Below are positions 51,471 through 62,411 of a DNA stretch of 64,000 nucleotides, one piece after another. This DNA is from Leucobacter sp. cx-328. GTDB lineage: Bacteria > Actinomycetota > Actinomycetes > Actinomycetales > Microbacteriaceae. Location of the stretch: positions 89,948 to 153,947 of the forward strand of contig NZ_JACVMX010000006.1 in the NCBI RefSeq assembly GCF_014530035.1, given 5' to 3'. The notes below the pieces were generated by a model. That model made no database searches. It saw only the letters and a list, made by a program, of their open reading frames with translations, and was not told where the DNA came from. The translations under genes and the position numbers were made by a program. The stretch's first letter is position 1. The number at the start of each line of letters is the position of its first letter.

Positions 51471-52298
51471 ATGAGGATCGCCGCCATTCAGCTCACCCCG
51501 TCAACCGATCCTGCCGCGAACATCGCGCAGATGCGTGAGCGGGCAGCCGAGGCCGCTGCGCAGGGTGCGCAGGTCGTGCTGTTCCCTGAGCAGACGATGA
51601 TGCTGCTGCAGTCCGTGACGGCTGAGTCGCTCGTTGCAGCCGCAGATGAATGGTGGGATGCGTTCGCGCGTGCGACTGCTGAGATCGCAGTCGCGCACGA
51701 GATCACGGTCGTGAGCGCTGGCTTCGAGCCCTCGGGCGCGGATCTTCCCTTCAACACCATGCTCGCCGTCGGCCCAGATGGTGGCGAGCTGGCCCGCTAC
51801 CGCAAGCTGCACCTCTATGTCGCGTTCGCAGCGAGCGAGGCCGAGCACACGCGCGCTGGCGAGGAGCTGCCGCCGGTGTTTGAAATCGAACATGCGGGGG
51901 AGCGGTTGCGGGTCGGCCTCGCCAATTGCTACGACGTACGATTCCCCGAGCTATTCCGTAGCCTGAGCGAGCGCGGAGCACAGGTCACACTGCTCGCTGC
52001 CGCATGGGCCTCAGGCCCTGGCAAGGAAGACCATTGGGACATGCTCACTCGCACCCGCGCATTGGAGAACGTGCAGTGGGTCGTCGCCTGCGGTGCCGTT
52101 GGCGGCGGATCGCGAAACACTGCCACCACGGGACTCAGCCGAATCGTTGATCCGCTCGGCGGGGTCGTCGCCGGTCTAGGCCCGCGTGAACCGGGCATCG
52201 TTGTCGCAGATGTGACGGCTGGTGCTGTTGAACATGCGCGCTCGGCGCTCCCTGCTCTTGCGAACCGGCGCATCTCGCTTACCTATGACGTGCGCTAG
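51471..52298 (+). CDS. carbon-nitrogen hydrolase (nitrilase superfamily)
   Basis: 275 residues. The Glu-Lys-Cys triad is visible: Glu40 in VVLFPEQTM, Lys112 in YRKLHLY and Cys153 in LANCYDVRFPEL. It is closest in layout to omega-amidase/Nit-type amidases, which hydrolyse small amides such as 2-oxoglutaramate or deaminated glutathione; nitrile activity is unlikely. Start ATG 51471 begins the first beta strand directly (MRIAAIQLTP). Confidence 0.9.
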   Translation: MRIAAIQLTPSTDPAANIAQMRERAAEAAAQGAQVVLFPEQTMMLLQSVTAESLVAAADEWWDAFARATAEIAVAHEITVVSAGFEPSGADLPFNTMLAVGPDGGELARYRKLHLYVAFAASEAEHTRAGEELPPVFEIEHAGERLRVGLANCYDVRFPELFRSLSERGAQVTLLAAAWASGPGKEDHWDMLTRTRALENVQWVVACGAVGGGSRNTATTGLSRIVDPLGGVVAGLGPREPGIVVADVTAGAVEHARSALPALANRRISLTYDVR

Positions 52299-52342
52299 TC
52301 GACGTTCCAATACTGTCATTCGATTCGACGACCAAGGCACCC

Positions 52343-53473
52343 ATGCACTCTGGAGCATCACGTGACACCTCCCTCTCCGCCTTGCGTGCGACCTGGCCAG
52401 CACGCGTGCGGTGGCAGGAAGTGCGCGAAGCGGATCCTGGCGCTTTCCGCACAGCGCGGCTTGGGGCGCTCCTCCTAGTTGCTGCGCTCGCCGCAGCCTG
52501 TCTGACCGCGCTCGTCTACCAGGAGCCGGCCGCTATGCGTGATGTTCCTGGCTGGGAAAGCTTTGTGCTTCCGCTGCTGTGCATTGCATTGCCGTGGATC
52601 ACCATTGCGTTGGTCATGTTCGGCTCAATTTGTGTGTCGAGGCCGAGTGATGTTCGTCGTGAAATCGCGATCCGCCGATTCGCCGAAGCTCACGGTCTGA
52701 CCATGTCTCGCTTCGGATTCACCCCTCCAAGAGCTGGGGTGATGTTTGCCGAGTCGCCTACCGCTGTGCAGATGTCGCATCGTCGGCGCGCAACACAGAT
52801 TCGCCAGCAAGACCCGTATGAGGAGCCGTCTCTGTTCCGATCTTCGTTCGTTGTTTGGCAAGGTGGACTAGCGTACGATCCAGACCTCCAGGTTGCGATC
52901 GCAAACTACAACGGGAAGAAGGGGGACCGGCAGGGGCCCCGTCAGAAATTTAGGTACTTGGCGCTGCGGCTGCCACGGGACCTACCGCACATCGTGGTGG
53001 ATTCACGTCGGAACGGAAAGCTTCGTCAGTTTTCACCAGTTGTGAAGCCAATGAGTTTTGAGGGCGATTTCGACAAGCACTTCACGGTGTATGTCCCGGC
53101 AGGGTACGAGCGCGACGCGCTGGAGCTCTTCACACCTGACGTGATGGCCTGCCTCATTGATACTGGCAGTAGGTGGGACATCGAGATTGTCGAAGATCGA
53201 ATGATCGTCGCGTCAGGAAAAGTCGGAAAACGTCATGACCAGGCTGAGATCACTGCCCTGCTGCGGTTCGCTGAGTTGTTCGGGGCAGAACTCGAACACC
53301 AGGCGCAGACGTATTCCGATCCGCGCGCTGCCTACCCGCGGACGCAGGTTGCTGCAGGCGGGCAACGACTTGCCCACCGTTCTGGCATCGTGTGGGTGTT
53401 CCTGTTCTTGCTGTTTGGAGCGGTACTTGTCGCGTTACCAAACATCATTTTCTGGTTTATTGATCGTTGGTAG
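52343..53473 (+). CDS. membrane protein of unknown function
   Basis: 376 residues. Two helices near residues 40-60 and 73-95, a large soluble domain (about 115-340) and a C-terminal helix (IVWVFLFLLFGAVLVALPNIIFW). The soluble part contains RYLALRLPRDLPHIVVDS and SFEGDFDKHFTVYVPAGYERDALELFTPDVMA, a pattern I have seen in uncharacterised actinobacterial proteins but cannot assign. ATG 52343 overlaps no neighbour; base composition is slightly lower in GC than nearby genes. Confidence 0.75.
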   Translation: MHSGASRDTSLSALRATWPARVRWQEVREADPGAFRTARLGALLLVAALAAACLTALVYQEPAAMRDVPGWESFVLPLLCIALPWITIALVMFGSICVSRPSDVRREIAIRRFAEAHGLTMSRFGFTPPRAGVMFAESPTAVQMSHRRRATQIRQQDPYEEPSLFRSSFVVWQGGLAYDPDLQVAIANYNGKKGDRQGPRQKFRYLALRLPRDLPHIVVDSRRNGKLRQFSPVVKPMSFEGDFDKHFTVYVPAGYERDALELFTPDVMACLIDTGSRWDIEIVEDRMIVASGKVGKRHDQAEITALLRFAELFGAELEHQAQTYSDPRAAYPRTQVAAGGQRLAHRSGIVWVFLFLLFGAVLVALPNIIFWFIDRW

Positions 53474-53553
53474 CTGCCCGTGTTGAGGCTGTGACATCGC
53501 AGTTGTCCTGACAAGAATCGCGCAGTACACGTCTCAATGTCAGTGGCCCCAGG

Positions 53554-53559
53554 TAGCAT
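53554..53559 (+). promoter_or_regulatory. -10 box of dnaX
   Basis: TAGCAT, 7 nt before the GTG at 53567. This supports the GTG over the ATG at 53558, which lies inside the box. Confidence 0.4.
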
Positions 53560-53566
53560 GGACTTC

Positions 53567-56500
53567 GTGGTTGCAGCTCTTTATCGTCGGTACCGGCCCG
53601 AGAATTTCGCCGAGATGATCGGTCAGTCCCAGGTGACTGATCCGCTTATGACTGCGCTGCGCACTGGGCGCATCGGGCATGCGTACTTGTTCAGCGGTCC
53701 CCGCGGTTGCGGCAAGACGACGTCGGCGCGCATTCTCGCGCGCTGCCTGAACTGCGCGCAGGGCCCGACAGACACTCCGTGTGGCACCTGCCCAAGCTGT
53801 GTTGAGCTTAGCCGCGGCGGCGGTGGCTCGCTCGATGTTGTCGAGATCGATGCCGCGAGCCACGGTGGCGTCGATGACGCACGAGATCTGCGTGAGCGAG
53901 CAGTATTTGCTCCCGCGCGTGATCGCTACAAGATCTTCATCATTGATGAGGCCCACATGGTTACCGCTGGTGGTTTCAACGCCCTGCTCAAGATCGTTGA
54001 AGAGCCGCCGCCCCACGTGAAGTTCATCTTTGCGACCACTGAGCCTGAAAAGGTGATCGGGACGATCCGCTCCCGTACGCACCACTACCCGTTCCGCCTG
54101 ATTGCACCCGGCACACTTGTTGATTACGTGCAGCAGCTGTGCGACAGCGAAGGCGTGCAGGTTGAGCCAGGCGTGCTGCCGCTCGTCGTTCGCTCTGGCG
54201 GCGGATCAGTGCGCGATACGCTCTCAATTCTTGACCAGCTCATTGCCGGTTCTGAGGGCAACCTCGTGCTTGCTGAACGTGCTGCCGGTTTGCTCGGCTT
54301 CACGAGCGCCGAGGTGCTCGACGACGTCGTTACTGCGCTCGGTCAGCGCGATGCTCGTGCTGCGTTTTACGCGGTCGACCGCGTGGTGCAGACGGGGCAA
54401 GATCCGCGTCGTTTTGTCGAAGATCTGCTTGAGCGTCTGCGTGACCTCATCGTCGTGAACGCGACCAATATTGATGGTGCGACGGCGGTGTTCCGCGGTG
54501 TTCCGCAAGATCAGCTCGCGCGCATGTTCGAGCAGGCTCGCGTCTTTGGCGCAGCTGAGCTTTCAGCGCTTGCAGACACGGTGGCAGCTGCCCTCGACCA
54601 GATGAGTGGCGTGACCACTCCGAAGTTGCAGCTTGAGCTCATGATCGCCCGCGCGCTTGTCGGCATGGGAACACATGACGGTGGTGCTGGGGTTTCGGCA
54701 GCGCCTGCTGCACCCGCAGCTGTTGCACCCGTGCAACAGCGCCAGGCTCCGGCAGCGCAGGCTCCTGCCGCTCAGCAGCGTCCGGTATCCCAGACGCCCG
54801 CGCCCGCTCAGCCGGTCGCGCAGCAGCAGCCGCCGCAGCAGTCGGCTCCCGCTCCTGCTCAGGTTCCGCAGCAGCCCGCCGCTGTTCCGAACGCCGCGCA
54901 GACGGCGGCCTCGATCCGCGAATTCCTGCGCGAAAGCGACAAGCCCGCCCAGGTTCCGGCCGCTCCGACGCAGCAGGTTCCGGTCGCTCCTTTGCAGCCT
55001 CAGGCACCGGCGCAGCCTCAGGCGGCTCCTGCTCCCCAGGAGCGCCAGCCGCAGACGCCTACTGCCCAGGTTCCCGCGGGCCAGCGCACTCAGCCGCATC
55101 CGAACGAGGGTGCTGCGAAGTTCGGTCGCCCGATCTCAGACGTGCTCAGTGCGGCACAGATCGAGAGCATCGGTACCGAGCCGATCAAGCCCTCACAGCC
55201 GAAGCCCGAGGCACAGCCACAGGCTGCAGCTCCTGTGCAGCAGCCCCAGGCTCCGCAGCAGCCCCAGGCTCCGCAGCAGCCCCAGGCTCCGCAGCAGCCG
55301 ACACAGCACCAGGTGCCGCCCGCCGCTGCTCCCACCCCTGCAGCACCGATGGCAGACGCCGAAGGCGCAGAGCTTGAAGAGACCGGCGAGCCCGACATCT
55401 CTGATCTGCAGGAAGTCTGGAGTGATCTGCTCGAAGAAATTCTTGAGCAGAACCGTGACGCTTGGAATGCGGTTCGACCGGTCCAGCCGCTCTCCCTGAC
55501 GGGCGATGTGCTTGAGCTCGGTGTCGCATCGCGCTCCGACCTCGCAGTGTTCAAGTCGGCAGGCGCGGGCCCGCTCCGCGAAGCAATCTTCGAGGCTGTT
55601 GGCATCCGCGTGAAGTACAAGCCGACTCAGCTGCAGCCGCAGGCTGCCGTACGGGAAGCGGCGGCTCCCGCATCTCCAGCAGAGCCCGCGGGCTCTGCTC
55701 CTGAGGAGCCTCACCGAGCTGGCTCAGCGCCGAAGCCTGACCCAACCGCCGACCGGATCTCCGCGCGCCTGAACGCGCTCGGCCCGGCGCTCGCTGCACC
55801 CGCGTGGGCGGATCCGCAGCCCCCGGCACCCAAGCCAGGAGCGATTGCTCCGCTGACCCCTGCGGCACCCGCAGTGCCAGCAGCGCCCGTCGCAGAGGCA
55901 GCGCCCATTGCTCCCGTGCAAGCGGAGCCTCCGGTCCCTGTCCAAGAGCGGCCCGTTGTTGCGCAGCAGGCTCCCATTGCGCCGCCGGCTCCGGTCGAGG
56001 TTCCCGCAATGGAGCCCCAGCCGGTCGTCGCTGAGCCTGCGGTTGCAGAAGCCCCGGCGCCAGTTGTGACGCCAGAACCCGTTGTTGAGTCCGAGCCCAT
56101 TGTCGAGCCGGTCATGGCGCCTAAGCCTGAGCCCGAGTCGGCCGAGCCCGTCGTAGAGGAGAAGGCTGAGCCTGTCGCACCCGCGGCTCCCGCCGCACCG
56201 GGTGACCCGGCAGATGACTACGAGCCGTACTTCCCTGACGAAGATGAAGATCCGTACTCGGACCCCTACGCAGGCATGTCCTCGCAGGTTACCGAAAACG
56301 ATCCCGAAGCGGATCGCCAGCAGCCAGCCGACTCGACCGAGTCAACCCCGGCATCGCAAGCGGCCGACACTGCAATCGCCGCCCGTCTCGCGGCATTCGC
56401 TGCCCACGCGAAGCCAAAGACCCCAGTGGCTGACGCGTCAACTACGGCAACTGCTTCTGCCACCCCCGCATCGGCCGCACCCGCCGAGCCAGTTGCATCG

Positions 56501-56707
56501 GCACCCGCGCAGGCGGATCCGCCAACTGTGAATACCGAGGCGGCAACGCCCGCACCAGCAGCAAACGCAGCAGCAGACGCGCCTGCCGAGGCGCCGCGCA
56601 GCAAGTCAGCGCCGTCATTCACCCGCTATGGCGAAGCCGTCGTACGCGAGGTGCTTGGCGCCATTTTCCTTGAGGAGCGCGAGCTTCCGAACCGAGCCGA
56701 AAGGTAA
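53567..56707 (+). CDS. dnaX: DNA polymerase III subunit gamma/tau, unusually long
   Basis: 1046 residues, clamp-loader ATPase. The AAA+ core (1-230) has ALYRRYRPENFAEMIGQ, Walker A GPRGCGKT at about 44, zinc cysteines in CLNCAQ..CGTCPSC and DEAHMV; the collar domain runs to about 365. Then come a long Pro/Gln/Ala region, a folded part around 610-690 ([23 protein letters not shown]), a second Pro/Ala/Glu region and the conserved C-terminal RYGEAVVREVLGAIFLEE. The GTG is chosen for family fit and the -10 box; ATG 53558 would add three residues. recR follows after 3 bp. Confidence 0.94.
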   Translation: MVAALYRRYRPENFAEMIGQSQVTDPLMTALRTGRIGHAYLFSGPRGCGKTTSARILARCLNCAQGPTDTPCGTCPSCVELSRGGGGSLDVVEIDAASHGGVDDARDLRERAVFAPARDRYKIFIIDEAHMVTAGGFNALLKIVEEPPPHVKFIFATTEPEKVIGTIRSRTHHYPFRLIAPGTLVDYVQQLCDSEGVQVEPGVLPLVVRSGGGSVRDTLSILDQLIAGSEGNLVLAERAAGLLGFTSAEVLDDVVTALGQRDARAAFYAVDRVVQTGQDPRRFVEDLLERLRDLIVVNATNIDGATAVFRGVPQDQLARMFEQARVFGAAELSALADTVAAALDQMSGVTTPKLQLELMIARALVGMGTHDGGAGVSAAPAAPAAVAPVQQRQAPAAQAPAAQQRPVSQTPAPAQPVAQQQPPQQSAPAPAQVPQQPAAVPNAAQTAASIREFLRESDKPAQVPAAPTQQVPVAPLQPQAPAQPQAAPAPQERQPQTPTAQVPAGQRTQPHPNEGAAKFGRPISDVLSAAQIESIGTEPIKPSQPKPEAQPQAAAPVQQPQAPQQPQAPQQPQAPQQPTQHQVPPAAAPTPAAPMADAEGAELEETGEPDISDLQEVWSDLLEEILEQNRDAWNAVRPVQPLSLTGDVLELGVASRSDLAVFKSAGAGPLREAIFEAVGIRVKYKPTQLQPQAAVREAAAPASPAEPAGSAPEEPHRAGSAPKPDPTADRISARLNALGPALAAPAWADPQPPAPKPGAIAPLTPAAPAVPAAPVAEAAPIAPVQAEPPVPVQERPVVAQQAPIAPPAPVEVPAMEPQPVVAEPAVAEAPAPVVTPEPVVESEPIVEPVMAPKPEPESAEPVVEEKAEPVAPAAPAAPGDPADDYEPYFPDEDEDPYSDPYAGMSSQVTENDPEADRQQPADSTESTPASQAADTAIAARLAAFAAHAKPKTPVADASTTATASATPASAAPAEPVASAPAQADPPTVNTEAATPAPAANAAADAPAEAPRSKSAPSFTRYGEAVVREVLGAIFLEERELPNRAER
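55241..55294 (+). repeat. 18-bp tandem repeat inside dnaX (three copies)
   Basis: The unit cagccccaggctccgcag repeats exactly three times, encoding QPQAPQ at about residues 559-576 of DnaX. It keeps the frame, so the copy number can vary without breaking the gene. Confidence 0.9.
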
Positions 56708-56710
56708 CGC

Positions 56711-57313
56711 ATGTACGACGCAATCGTGCAGGACCTCATTGATGAGTTCGGACGCCTCCCCGGCATCGGACCAAAGTCAGCGCAACGAATCGCCTTCCAC
56801 ATTCTGCAGACGCAGAGCTTTGACGTGACCCGTCTCGCAGAACTCCTCAGCACCGTGCGCGAGCGCGTACGCTTCTGCGAACTCTGCGGCAATATCACCG
56901 AGAGCGAGCGCTGCTCAATTTGCAGCGATCCCAAGCGTGACCAGACACTCATCTGCGTCGTTGAAGAACCCAAGGACGTCGTCGCGATCGAACGCACCCG
57001 CCAGTTCCGTGGGCTCTATCACGTGCTCGGCGGCGCGATCAGCCCGATCGATGGCATCGGGCCTGATGACCTCAGTATTCCCGCGCTGATGCGCCGACTC
57101 GGTGATACCCAGATCAAGGAAGTCATTCTCGCGACAGATCCGAACCTTGAGGGTGAAGCGACCGCGGCATATTTGTCTCGACTGCTGTCCAGCATGGAAG
57201 TTCCTGTGTCCCGCCTTGCGTCCGGCTTGCCGGTTGGTGGGGATCTGGAATTTGCTGATGAAGTGACGCTTGGCCGCGCATTTGAGGGCCGTCGCGTACT
57301 CGGAGACGCATAA
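56711..57313 (+). CDS. recR: recombination mediator RecR
   Basis: 200 residues, RecFOR pathway. N-terminal helix-hairpin-helix ([20 protein letters not shown]), C4 zinc finger at Cys56, Cys59, Cys68 and Cys71, TOPRIM domain with [12 protein letters not shown] and [13 protein letters not shown], and a C-terminal Walker-like [18 protein letters not shown] at 56711, three bases after the dnaX stop; co-transcribed. It loads RecA at gaps as part of a ring around DNA. Confidence 0.97.
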   Translation: MYDAIVQDLIDEFGRLPGIGPKSAQRIAFHILQTQSFDVTRLAELLSTVRERVRFCELCGNITESERCSICSDPKRDQTLICVVEEPKDVVAIERTRQFRGLYHVLGGAISPIDGIGPDDLSIPALMRRLGDTQIKEVILATDPNLEGEATAAYLSRLLSSMEVPVSRLASGLPVGGDLEFADEVTLGRAFEGRRVLGDA

Positions 57314-57402
57314 TTACGCCATTCTTACAGGTCGCAGACGAGAGAAGCATGCCGCTCGTTGTAGACTGTGAGGCGGTATAGACCCTAAGGAGAGGACCCC
57401 AC

Positions 57403-59744
<2,342 letters not shown>

Positions 59745-59759
59745 CGCTCGCAGCTAGCC

Positions 59760-59796
59760 AAAAGGCGCGGCTCCCGAAAGGGAGGCCGCGCCTTTT
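59760..59796 (+). terminator. asd terminator
   Basis: AAAAGGCGCGGC with TCCC / GGGA inner pairing and GCCGCGCCTTTT, then gtgttttc. The remaining 59797-60001 shows no gene. Confidence 0.85.
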
Positions 59797-60001
59797 GTGT
59801 TTTCACAGAGCCGCACGCGGATGATGAGCCAAAATGAGTGCCCTTTCACATCACAAAACTCACGGGCTCACTCCTCAAATTTGGCCGCAGACCAGGGATG
59901 GGAGAATCCAGCCGTCCTTGTGACGCAGATGCAATGCTGAGCATGTCGATTGCTTGTTAGCCTGAACGCCCAGAATCCAGTCCCTCACGAGGAGCATAGG
60001 T

Positions 60002-60385
60002 ATGAGCAAAGGCGTTCAGCAGGAAAACTCCGCACACTCTCGAATCACAAAATGGTGGATCATCTTGGCCTGCGCCATCGTAATGCTGGTACTTCTATTT
60101 CTGAGCGACACCCTGGGCCGTGCTGACAGAGCCGCCGTCGAGAAGGGCAGGCAAGAGATTACCCGTGCACAGTACGAGGCAGCATTTCAGAATTACCAAT
60201 CCTGCATGATTAAGATCGGACACCCGATCCAGGGCGTCACTGAAGAAGGAATGGTCTACCAGTTCTTGATTCCGAAAGCGGCGGAGGACGAAGGCGGAGA
60301 AGCCTGTTACGAACAGGAATTCCAAGACGCAGATGTTGCGTGGCAGACGCAGGACTTCGTCGCTGAACAATCACAAGCGGCGTAG
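60002..60385 (+). CDS. membrane-anchored small protein, probably cut short by an in-frame amber codon
   Basis: 127 residues to a TAG at 60383-60385. N-terminal cytoplasmic 17 residues, one membrane helix (WWIILACAIVMLVLLFLSDTLG) and an extracellular part with SCMIKIG and EACYEQEF cysteines. After the TAG the same frame continues for 41 codons to a TGA at 60509, with protein-like composition and two more cysteines (RACLERYELPPG, LSECLSEP), giving a four-cysteine domain. It may be a recent nonsense mutation, a readthrough or a genuine end. ATG at 60002, aggag 9 nt upstream. Family not recognised. Confidence 0.7.
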   Translation: MSKGVQQENSAHSRITKWWIILACAIVMLVLLFLSDTLGRADRAAVEKGRQEITRAQYEAAFQNYQSCMIKIGHPIQGVTEEGMVYQFLIPKAAEDEGGEACYEQEFQDADVAWQTQDFVAEQSQAA

Positions 60386-60511
60386 CTTTTGCGTGCCTGC
60401 CTCGAAAGGTATGAATTGCCGCCTGGTAAGAACCAAGAGGAACGCTCTGCCGCACTAGTGCAGGACGGGCACGAGCTCTCGGAGTGCCTGTCTGAACCTG
60501 CGCCTAAATGA
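60386..60511 (+). pseudogene. in-frame extension beyond the amber codon
   Basis: 41 sense codons plus TGA in the same frame as the gene before it (LLRACLERYELPPGKNQ...). The amber codon is one C-to-T change from CAG (Gln). It ends directly before the terminator at 60515. Confidence 0.5.
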
Positions 60512-60514
60512 CAA

Positions 60515-60554
60515 AAGAGTGGGCGGATCAGCTGAGGCCGAGTCGCCCACTCTT
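60515..60554. terminator. bidirectional terminator
   Basis: AAGAGTGGGCG (60515-60525) with CGCCCACTCTT (60544-60554). Its placement right after the TGA at 60511, not after the TAG at 60385, supports the longer reading frame. Confidence 0.8.
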
Positions 60555-60563
60555 GGTCGGCGA

Positions 60564-61490
60564 CTACTTGTCCGAGTCGGTTGCCTCGAGCGTGATCATC
60601 GATGCCTCGGGGCGGCACGCGAAGCGCACGGGGGCGTAGATCGAGTTGCCGAGTCCGGCGCTGACGTTGAGGAACGCGGCGCGGTGTGCGTCGTACCAGA
60701 CGCTGAGTCCGCGGGCCTGCGCGACGGGAAGATCGCAGTTCGATGCGAGCGCACCGAGGCCGGGCACGCGCACCTGGCCGCCGTGCGTGTGGCCGGCAAA
60801 GATCGCATCCACACCATCGTCCAGGAGGTCACCAAGCGCACGTTGGTACGGCGCATGCACCACACCAATGCGCACGGGACGCTCGCCAGCGCCAGCATCG
60901 CCAGCACCAAGCTCCGCCAGCGACTCCCGCATCACATCAACATCGTTGAGCTCAATGTGCGGATCATTCAGACCCAACAGATCCAGCGTCGTCCCGCGCA
61001 GCGTAACCCGCGTCGCCGCGTTGTTGAGGTTCGTGAACCCGAGCTCCTCGAACTCGCGCGTGAGCGCATCGGTGTCGAGATCATACGGGCGGTTGCTGTG
61101 TTGGCTCGGCGAGAAAATATACTTGAACGGGTTCTTCATGATCGGCTTGAAGTAGTCGTTCGAGCCGTGCACGAACACCGTTGGCACGCCAGCAAACGCA
61201 CGCAGGGTCGAGATCAGCGATCCGCGCGCCTGTTCGTGACCCATCATGTCTCCCGTGAGAACGACAAGATCTGGCCGCAGTTCGGCGAGCGAGCGCACCC
61301 AGTTCATCTTGCGCGTCTGCCACGGAGCAAGATGCAGGTCAGAGAGGTGCAACACGCGCAGGGGAGCGGCACCCGCGGGCAGCACGGGCAGGGTCTCTCG
61401 GCGGATCGTGAAGAGCTGACGCTCCACAACAGTCGCGTACAGTCCAACTCCGAGGGCGAGCGCGCCCACCACCTTGCGCGTAGAAGTCAT
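60564..61490 (-). CDS. membrane-anchored metallophosphoesterase
   Basis: 308 residues. A short membrane segment (VVGALALGVGLYATVV) precedes a calcineurin-like domain with the metal motifs LHLSDLHLAP, VVLTGDMMGH, a GSNDYF block replacing the usual GNHD, VVHAPY and FAGHTHGGQVR. It is of the YaeI/UDP-diacylglucosamine-hydrolase-like superfamily. The substrate is unknown. ATG at 61490. Confidence 0.9.
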   Translation of the reverse strand: MTSTRKVVGALALGVGLYATVVERQLFTIRRETLPVLPAGAAPLRVLHLSDLHLAPWQTRKMNWVRSLAELRPDLVVLTGDMMGHEQARGSLISTLRAFAGVPTVFVHGSNDYFKPIMKNPFKYIFSPSQHSNRPYDLDTDALTREFEELGFTNLNNAATRVTLRGTTLDLLGLNDPHIELNDVDVMRESLAELGAGDAGAGERPVRIGVVHAPYQRALGDLLDDGVDAIFAGHTHGGQVRVPGLGALASNCDLPVAQARGLSVWYDAHRAAFLNVSAGLGNSIYAPVRFACRPEASMITLEATDSDK

Positions 61491-61576
61491 AGAATCAACT
61501 CTAGGCGACTTCACTGACCGCCAGTGAAGCATGAGCGCGTACACTCGCGCTCAGCATGATGATGAGAAGGAGCACC

Positions 61577-61753
61577 GTGACCGAGACGTCAACGCCCGTG
61601 CGATGGGAATACTTTGTAACGCCACTGCTGCTGCACAATGAGGCCCAGATTCTCAATAACTGGGGAGCCCAAGGTTGGGAACTCGTCCAGATCATCGATG
61701 GCCCCGCCGGCGGCAACGTCGCGTACATGAAGCGAAAGGTACAGAACGCATGA
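61577..61753 (+). CDS. DUF4177 small protein
   Basis: 58 residues. WEYFVTPLLLHNEAQILNNWGAQGWELVQI matches the DUF4177 pattern (YxxxP ... LNxWGxxGWELV). Function unknown. GTG at 61577, 5 nt after GAAGGAG; an upstream ATG run would put the ribosome site inside the gene. Its stop overlaps the RidA start (ATGA), so the two are translated together. Confidence 0.85.
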   Translation: MTETSTPVRWEYFVTPLLLHNEAQILNNWGAQGWELVQIIDGPAGGNVAYMKRKVQNA

Positions 61754-62226
61754 GCTCTGTCATTGAAGACCGCATCCGCGAACTTGGTTTCGAGGTCCCC
61801 GAGGTAGCTGCAGCTGTCGCAGCGTACGTTCCCGCACTGCGCGAGGGCGACTACGTCTATACCTCGGGTCAGCTCCCCTTCGTCGAGGGCAAGCTGCCCG
61901 CGACTGGCAAGGTCGGCACCGGCGAAGGCCAGGTTTCGGCTGAGCAGGCTGAAGAGCTTGCACAGCTCTGCGCGCTCAATGCGCTTGCAGCAGTTCGCGG
62001 CCTCGTCGGCTCGCTCGACAAGGTCACCCAGGTCGTCAAGGTCACCGCTTTCGTAGCTTCGGACCCTGAGTTCACCGGCCAGCCCGGTGTTGCAAACGGC
62101 GCATCGGTCTTCCTCGGCCGCGTCTTCGGCGACAGCGGCATCCACGCTCGCTCGGCTGTCGGCGTTGCCGTACTGCCGCTCGACGCTCCTGTTGAGGTTG
62201 AGTTCATCTTCCGCGTCGAAGGCTAA
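61750..62226 (+). CDS. ridA: RidA-family (YjgF/YER057c) enamine/imine deaminase
   Basis: 158 residues, longer subgroup. GDYVYTSGQLPFVEGKLPATGKVG and the conserved arginine in ARSAVGVAVLPLDAPVEVEF, near residue 138, that binds the substrate carboxylate. RidA removes reactive enamines from PLP enzymes such as threonine dehydratase. The ATG at 61750 overlaps the DUF4177 stop. Followed by a perfect terminator. Confidence 0.92.
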   Translation: MSSVIEDRIRELGFEVPEVAAAVAAYVPALREGDYVYTSGQLPFVEGKLPATGKVGTGEGQVSAEQAEELAQLCALNALAAVRGLVGSLDKVTQVVKVTAFVASDPEFTGQPGVANGASVFLGRVFGDSGIHARSAVGVAVLPLDAPVEVEFIFRVEG

Positions 62227-62269
62227 GACGCTACCGACGAACGGCCTTGAGTCGAACGTCTCCACACTC

Positions 62270-62309
62270 GATGGGGTGTGAACCGAAACTGATCGGTTCA
62301 CACCCCATC
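62270..62309. terminator. perfect 16-bp terminator after ridA
   Basis: GATGGGGTGTGAACCG (62270-62285) and CGGTTCACACCCCATC (62294-62309), 8-nt loop; no strong T-run. Confidence 0.8.
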
Positions 62310-62411
62310 GTCGTTATGCGGCAGCAACGGCTGGGCTTCTTTTCCCTCTTATGGAGAGGTGACATATCTTGTTACTCTCAGGCGAGACTGTGAGCTTTCA
62401 AAGGAGAAGGT

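Noticed and set aside
55201..55300. Programmed frameshift site in dnaX
   Set aside because: No A-rich slippery heptamer with a downstream hairpin was seen; the long frame is intact to the conserved C-terminal motif.
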